A DNA stretch of 64,000 bases. It comes from Ilumatobacteraceae bacterium. GTDB lineage: Bacteria; Actinomycetota; Acidimicrobiia; Acidimicrobiales; Ilumatobacteraceae. Under the pieces are notes generated by a model. The model made no database searches and was not told where the DNA came from. It saw nothing but the letters and a program-made list of their open reading frames with translations. Position numbers and translations under genes: made by a program. The number at the start of each line of letters is the position of its first letter. Position 1 is the stretch's first letter. Positions 60,027 to 64,000 of this stretch are shown here, piece by piece. The stretch is taken from the NCBI GenBank assembly GCA_024643255.1, contig JAHENF010000097.1, forward strand, positions 30,798 to 94,797, in the 5' to 3' direction.

Positions 60027-60520
60027 GGCGTTTTGGATGTACCGGCGCAGCCGGCCTGCTCGGCTTCGGTGACGCGCTTGTCGTTGATCGCAACGTATTC
60101 GTCGGAGTGCTTGACCTCGACGCGGTCGCCCAGGAGTTCACCGTTCTCGATCACGCCGTGCACGACGACCGGGATGCACTCCTTGAAGATGCCACCGGGC
60201 TCACCGTCGTAGGTGACCGGAATCGTCTCGCCGTTGAACGAGATCGTGAACACCGTGGTGTTCGCGACCTTCTCGACGGAGCCCTCGTCGACCGTGCCCT
60301 GCAGCCGGATCCGCCGGCCCGCGTCGCACCCGCCGCGCACTCCGACCTCGTCGACGTTGCAGTAGTAGTCGACCGCCGACGTGAGGAACTGCGTGACGAT
60401 CACGCCACCGGCGACGATCACGAGCCCGAGGACGATCATCGGGAACCACTTGCGTTTGGCCTTCGGCTTCGATCCGGCGGGATCGACGGGGGCTCGGGGG
60501 GAGAGATCCATGTCGGTCAT
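60023..60520 (-). CDS. ccmE: Cytochrome c maturation protein CcmE
   Basis: OB-fold 'LQGTVDEGSVEKVANTTVFTISFNGETIPVTYDGEPGGIFKE' and heme-binding HxxxY 'KHSDEY'. Confidence 0.92.
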   Translation of the reverse strand: MTDMDLSPRAPVDPAGSKPKAKRKWFPMIVLGLVIVAGGVIVTQFLTSAVDYYCNVDEVGVRGGCDAGRRIRLQGTVDEGSVEKVANTTVFTISFNGETIPVTYDGEPGGIFKECIPVVVHGVIENGELLGDRVEVKHSDEYVAINDKRVTEAEQAGCAGTSKTP

Positions 60521-60541
60521 GTCAGGTTGCATTCTGCTCGC

Positions 60542-60676
60542 TCAGAGCCAGTATTTCTCCTCGTCCGGCACACGCCGGGCGAGCCGTCGACCTGATCGCA
60601 CATATCGCCATGCGACCAGACCCACTGCTGCGAAGGTCAGCAGATAGCTACCGAAGATGAACCCTGCGTCTTCCAT
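60542..60676 (-). CDS. ccmD: CcmD-like small membrane protein
   Basis: 44 aa 'MEDAGFIFGSYLLTFAAVGLVAWRYVRSGRRLARRVPDEEKYWL', one TM, ATGA overlap with ccmC; not a separate entry in the ORF track. Confidence 0.8.
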   Translation of the reverse strand: MEDAGFIFGSYLLTFAAVGLVAWRYVRSGRRLARRVPDEEKYWL

Positions 60677-61470
60677 CAGTTCGCGCCATCCCCTCGTGCG
60701 ACCGGTTCTCCCTCGGCCCGACGCGCCTCGAGCGCCTCGTCGAGTCCCCGGTCGTCGAGGTAGTCCTCCATGGCCATGCCCCTCGTGCGGTGCATCAGCA
60801 GCCACACGTAGAGCAGCGTGAAGGCCACGACACCGACGAAGAGACTGAACAGCATGAGGCCATCCATGTTCACGTCGGCATCGGTTCCCAGCACGGTGGC
60901 TTCCTGGTGGAGGCTGCGCCAGAGTCGCACGCTCCAGTGAACGAGCGGAATCTCGAGCACGGCGAGCAGTCCGATGACTGCGCTGCGACGAGCGCGCTGC
61001 TCGTGCGTGCCGCCGAGTTGACGTACGGCGAGGTAGCCGATGTAGGTGACGAACAACAATGCCGTCGTGGTGAGGCGGGCGTCCCACTGCCAGAACACAC
61101 CCCAGGTGAGGCGGCCCCAGAGTGCGCCGACCACGAGCGTCACCGCCACGAAGATCGTGCCGATCTCGGCACTCGCGCCCGCCAGCCGATCCCATCCGAG
61201 CGACTTCTTCTTCGTGAACAGGTACATCGCCGAGCCGATCGCGGTCACGACGAAGGCGAGGTATGCGATCCAGATCGTGGGCACGTGGACGTAGAGCAGC
61301 CGCACGGCTTCACGCTGGTCTCGGTCCTCCGGGGAGAATCCCAGCCCGAATGCCACCAGCCATCCCATGGCGATGATCGTGGTGATCCCGAGGATTCGGC
61401 TGCCACGGCTCCCGGTACCGGCCGACGTCGAGACGCCGGTCGTCTCCAGCTTGGAGTCGGTCGTCGTCAT
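60676..61470 (-). CDS. ccmC: Heme exporter/ABC-associated CcmC
   Basis: 'LYVHVPTIWIAYLAFVVTAIG', 'WGRLTWGVFWQWDARLTTTALLFVTYIGYLA' WWD-type motif. Confidence 0.95.
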   Translation of the reverse strand: MTTTDSKLETTGVSTSAGTGSRGSRILGITTIIAMGWLVAFGLGFSPEDRDQREAVRLLYVHVPTIWIAYLAFVVTAIGSAMYLFTKKKSLGWDRLAGASAEIGTIFVAVTLVVGALWGRLTWGVFWQWDARLTTTALLFVTYIGYLAVRQLGGTHEQRARRSAVIGLLAVLEIPLVHWSVRLWRSLHQEATVLGTDADVNMDGLMLFSLFVGVVAFTLLYVWLLMHRTRGMAMEDYLDDRGLDEALEARRAEGEPVARGDGAN

Positions 61471-61520
61471 GTCCGTTCCGTCATTCGTCGGTCCCTGTCA
61501 TCTCGATCCGGGTCACTGGC

Positions 61521-62204
61521 TCATTCGTCGATCAACGGACCGAACGCCAACGATCCGCCGACGCCGAAGGCGACGGCGAAGACGAGCAGCAAGCCCACCC
61601 AGGGCCAGCCGTCCGACACCACTGCGCCTGCGGTGCCGAGCGCTGCTTCGACCGCTCGCGTTGCTCCGATCAGGACTGGCGCCACCGCCGGGAGCGTGAG
61701 CAGCGGGAGCAATGTCTCGCGGCCCCTGAACCCTGCGGCAAGGCCTCCGTACAGGGTACCGACCGCGGCGAGGCCGCACGTCGCGGAGATCAAAGTGGTG
61801 ACGAGAAGCACAAGCCCGTCGACCGGGACCGTCTGCCGGAAGAGCACGACCGCCGCGAACAACAGCACCACTTCGAGCACCAGCAACTGCACGGCCAACC
61901 CACCGGCCTTGCCGAGAAAGATCGCTCGGGGGTCGACGCCGGCGACGCGCAGCGCATCGAGGGCACCATCGTCGGTCTCGACGGCGAACGTGCGTTGGAC
62001 CAGCACCAGCATGCTGAACATGGTCGCCAGCCACACGAGACCCGGTGCCACCCGTTCGAGTACGGCGTCGGAGTCGAGGGCGAACGCGAAGATCACCATC
62101 GTCACCCCGGCGAACGGCAGCACCTGGTTGGTGAGCACGCGACTGTGCCATTCGATGCGCAGGTCCTTGGCGGCGACGAGTCGAGCGATGCGCCACACGC
62201 TCAT
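61521..62204 (-). CDS. ccmB: Heme exporter protein CcmB
   Basis: 'AAKDLRIEWHSRVLTNQVLPFAGVTMVIFAFA', 6-TM pattern. Confidence 0.92.
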   Translation of the reverse strand: MSVWRIARLVAAKDLRIEWHSRVLTNQVLPFAGVTMVIFAFALDSDAVLERVAPGLVWLATMFSMLVLVQRTFAVETDDGALDALRVAGVDPRAIFLGKAGGLAVQLLVLEVVLLFAAVVLFRQTVPVDGLVLLVTTLISATCGLAAVGTLYGGLAAGFRGRETLLPLLTLPAVAPVLIGATRAVEAALGTAGAVVSDGWPWVGLLLVFAVAFGVGGSLAFGPLIDE

Positions 62205-62869
62205 GACGGGTGCTCCTGGTCCGGAGCGACCTCGTGAAGACGTCCCGCCACGACGTCGACGGTACGTGTGGCCAGCGATCCGGCGCGTTCGAGCTCGTGG
62301 CTCGCCACCACGATCGTTGCGCCGGCGGCCGCCGCTTGACGCAGCGTGGCGTCGAGCTCGTCGCGTGCGCTCGCGTCGAGGCCGGCGTGCGGCTCGTCGA
62401 GCAGCCACAACTGGGCCCGACGGGCAACGAGACAGGCGAGCGCCGTCCGGCGCTTCTGCCCCGCCGACAGCTTGCGCACGGGCACGTCGACCAGTCGATC
62501 CGCCACACCGAGCCGCTCCATCGCGGCATGCGTCTCACTGTCACTCGCGCCGACCGTGGCACCCCAGAAGCGGATGTTCTCGCCGACGGTCAGGTCGAGA
62601 TACAGCCCGTTCTGATGGCCGAGCACACCGACGTGCCGGCGAATCGACTCGCGTTGGGTTCCGAGGTCGAACCCCAAGATGCGGCCGCTGCCGCGCACCA
62701 TCGGCACCAGGCCGGCGCACAGCCGCAGCAAGGTCGTCTTGCCGGCGCCGTTGGGTCCGCGCAGCAGCACGATGTCACCCTCGTCGATCCGAATCGATGC
62801 ACCGGCCAACGCCGGGAACGATCCGAGCACCGCGACGGCATCGGTGAGGTCGACCACGGGCGCGGACAT
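62201..62869 (-). CDS. ccmA: Heme ABC exporter ATP-binding protein CcmA
   Basis: 'LLRGPNGAGKTTLLRLCAGLV', 'LSAGQKRRTALACLVARRAQLWLLDEPHAGLD'. Confidence 0.93.
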   Translation of the reverse strand: MSAPVVDLTDAVAVLGSFPALAGASIRIDEGDIVLLRGPNGAGKTTLLRLCAGLVPMVRGSGRILGFDLGTQRESIRRHVGVLGHQNGLYLDLTVGENIRFWGATVGASDSETHAAMERLGVADRLVDVPVRKLSAGQKRRTALACLVARRAQLWLLDEPHAGLDASARDELDATLRQAAAAGATIVVASHELERAGSLATRTVDVVAGRLHEVAPDQEHPS

Positions 62870-62942
62870 TCCGCCACGCTAGGGAGAAACAGTTCGACAA
62901 CCGCGATCGGGTCGGGTCGGGACGCAGCTAGCTTCGAGGATC

Positions 62943-64000
62943 GTGTCGGACGTCGCGGAGCCAGCTGCCAAGTCGGCGCGCGTCCGCAAGTTCGACCGGC
63001 CCCCGCCACCGCATGACTGGCGCTGGTGGGTGGGCGGTCTCGGCAAGACCCTGATCGCCGCGGGCCTGTTGATGTTCGGGTTCGTCGCCTACCAGTTGTG
63101 GGGCACCGGCATCGAGACCGCCCGGGCCCAGAATGCGCTCGAGAGCGAATTCGCCGACCTGCTCGCCGGTACGACCACGACCGACGCGCCTGTCCCGGAC
63201 ACCGTCGCCGACACCGTGCCGACCACGGCTCCCGTGGAGCCACCGACCACCGAACCCGTCGTCGTGGCGATGTTCCAGGAGGGCGACCCCATCGCACGGA
63301 TCGAGATGCCCACGATCGGCGTCGACAACATCGTCGTGGCCGGCGTGGAGAAGTCCGACCTGAAGAAGGGGCCGGGCCACTATCCGGAAACGCCGATGCC
63401 AGGGCAGCTCGGCAATGCCGCCATCGCCGGTCACCGAACGACGTACGGCCAGCCGTTCTTCGACATCGACAAGCTGAACACCGGCGACGAGATCGTCGTC
63501 ACGACCCTGACCGGGCGCTACGTGTACCGGGTGACGGGCCAGCAGATCGTCTCGCCGGCCGACTATCAGGTGATCGCGACCACCGACACCACCCGAGCGA
63601 CGCTGACGCTCACCTCGTGCCACCCGAAATGGACCGCTCGCGAGCGGATCGTGATCACGAGCGAACTCGACACCGCAGCATCGTCGGGGCCGGTCGGTGA
63701 CCCGGTGCTCAACTACGGCCGTCCGATCGAAGGCGTCCCGGCGAATGATCCCGAGGTCGTCGACACGGTCGTGCAGGCGCCGACTGGGTCGACGCCGGTG
63801 GCCGTCGACGCCACCGAGGAACCACCTGCGGACGTTGCACTCGGAGCAATCGACACCGGGATCGCCGACTCGTTCTCCGACGGGTGGTTCAGCGACCCGG
63901 GAGCGAACGGCCAGGTCGCACTCTGGGGCCTGCTGCTGTCGGCCGTGGCCATCGCGTCCTACCTGCTCAGCAAGCGCTCCAAGCGCGACTGGGTCGGCCT
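62943..64000 (+). CDS. Class E-type sortase, truncated by window edge
   Basis: GTG 62943; manual translation gives '...IARIEMPTIGVDNIVVAGVEKSDLKKGPGHYPETPMPGQLGNAAIAGHRTTYGQPFFDIDKLNTGDEIVV...TLTLTSCHPKWTARERIVI'; no stop before 64000, so absent from ORF track. Confidence 0.92.
   Translation, partial: MSDVAEPAAKSARVRKFDRPPPPHDWRWWVGGLGKTLIAAGLLMFGFVAYQLWGTGIETARAQNALESEFADLLAGTTTTDAPVPDTVADTVPTTAPVEPPTTEPVVVAMFQEGDPIARIEMPTIGVDNIVVAGVEKSDLKKGPGHYPETPMPGQLGNAAIAGHRTTYGQPFFDIDKLNTGDEIVVTTLTGRYVYRVTGQQIVSPADYQVIATTDTTRATLTLTSCHPKWTARERIVITSELDTAASSGPVGDPVLNYGRPIEGVPANDPEVVDTVVQAPTGSTPVAVDATEEPPADVALGAIDTGIADSFSDGWFSDPGANGQVALWGLLLSAVAIASYLLSKRSKRDWVG

Noticed and set aside
58425-60212. 595-aa plus-strand ORF antisense to ccmF
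   Set aside because: Arg/Glu/Asp-rich antisense translation; ccmF on the opposite strand is unambiguous.

Overview
High-GC, gene-dense chromosomal window, probably from an actinobacterium of the Acidimicrobiia/Ilumatobacter type (lineage is inferred from gene content: WhiB, PdtaS-like kinase, Get3/ArsA pair, DUF3090/SCO1664 trio). I support about 60 protein genes and one tRNA-Arg(CCG). I saw no CRISPR array, IS element, prophage or rRNA. Main blocks: argS; a TetR-controlled DUF1348/TetR/MOSC operon; a LacI-controlled alpha-glucoside ABC uptake locus with two matching operators; ogt plus an Ada-AlkA fusion; a circularly permuted ATP-grasp / alpha-E / transglutaminase cluster of unknown function; amt-PII-amt; an F420/FrhB-like protein; the MSMEG_4193/DUF3090/SCO1664 trio; etfBA; WhiB/PdtaS/ArsA pair; SufR-like regulator divergent from Mrp; an accessory family-A polymerase; glycogen synthase; a complete Ccm System I cytochrome c maturation cluster; and a class E-like sortase running off the right edge. 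The most interesting unexplained signals are: (1) a family of exactly 49-bp palindromes at four sites, one in-frame inside the alkA coding sequence; (2) a second, REP-like hairpin family (GGTGYCWGRCACC core), also with one copy inside alkA; (3) a sugar ABC permease with a large extra multi-TM N-terminal domain and an internal TM insertion; (4) the CP-ATP-grasp/alpha-E/transglutaminase cluster; (5) several well-formed palindromic operators next to cognate regulators. No database search was possible; all product calls come from motif recognition.
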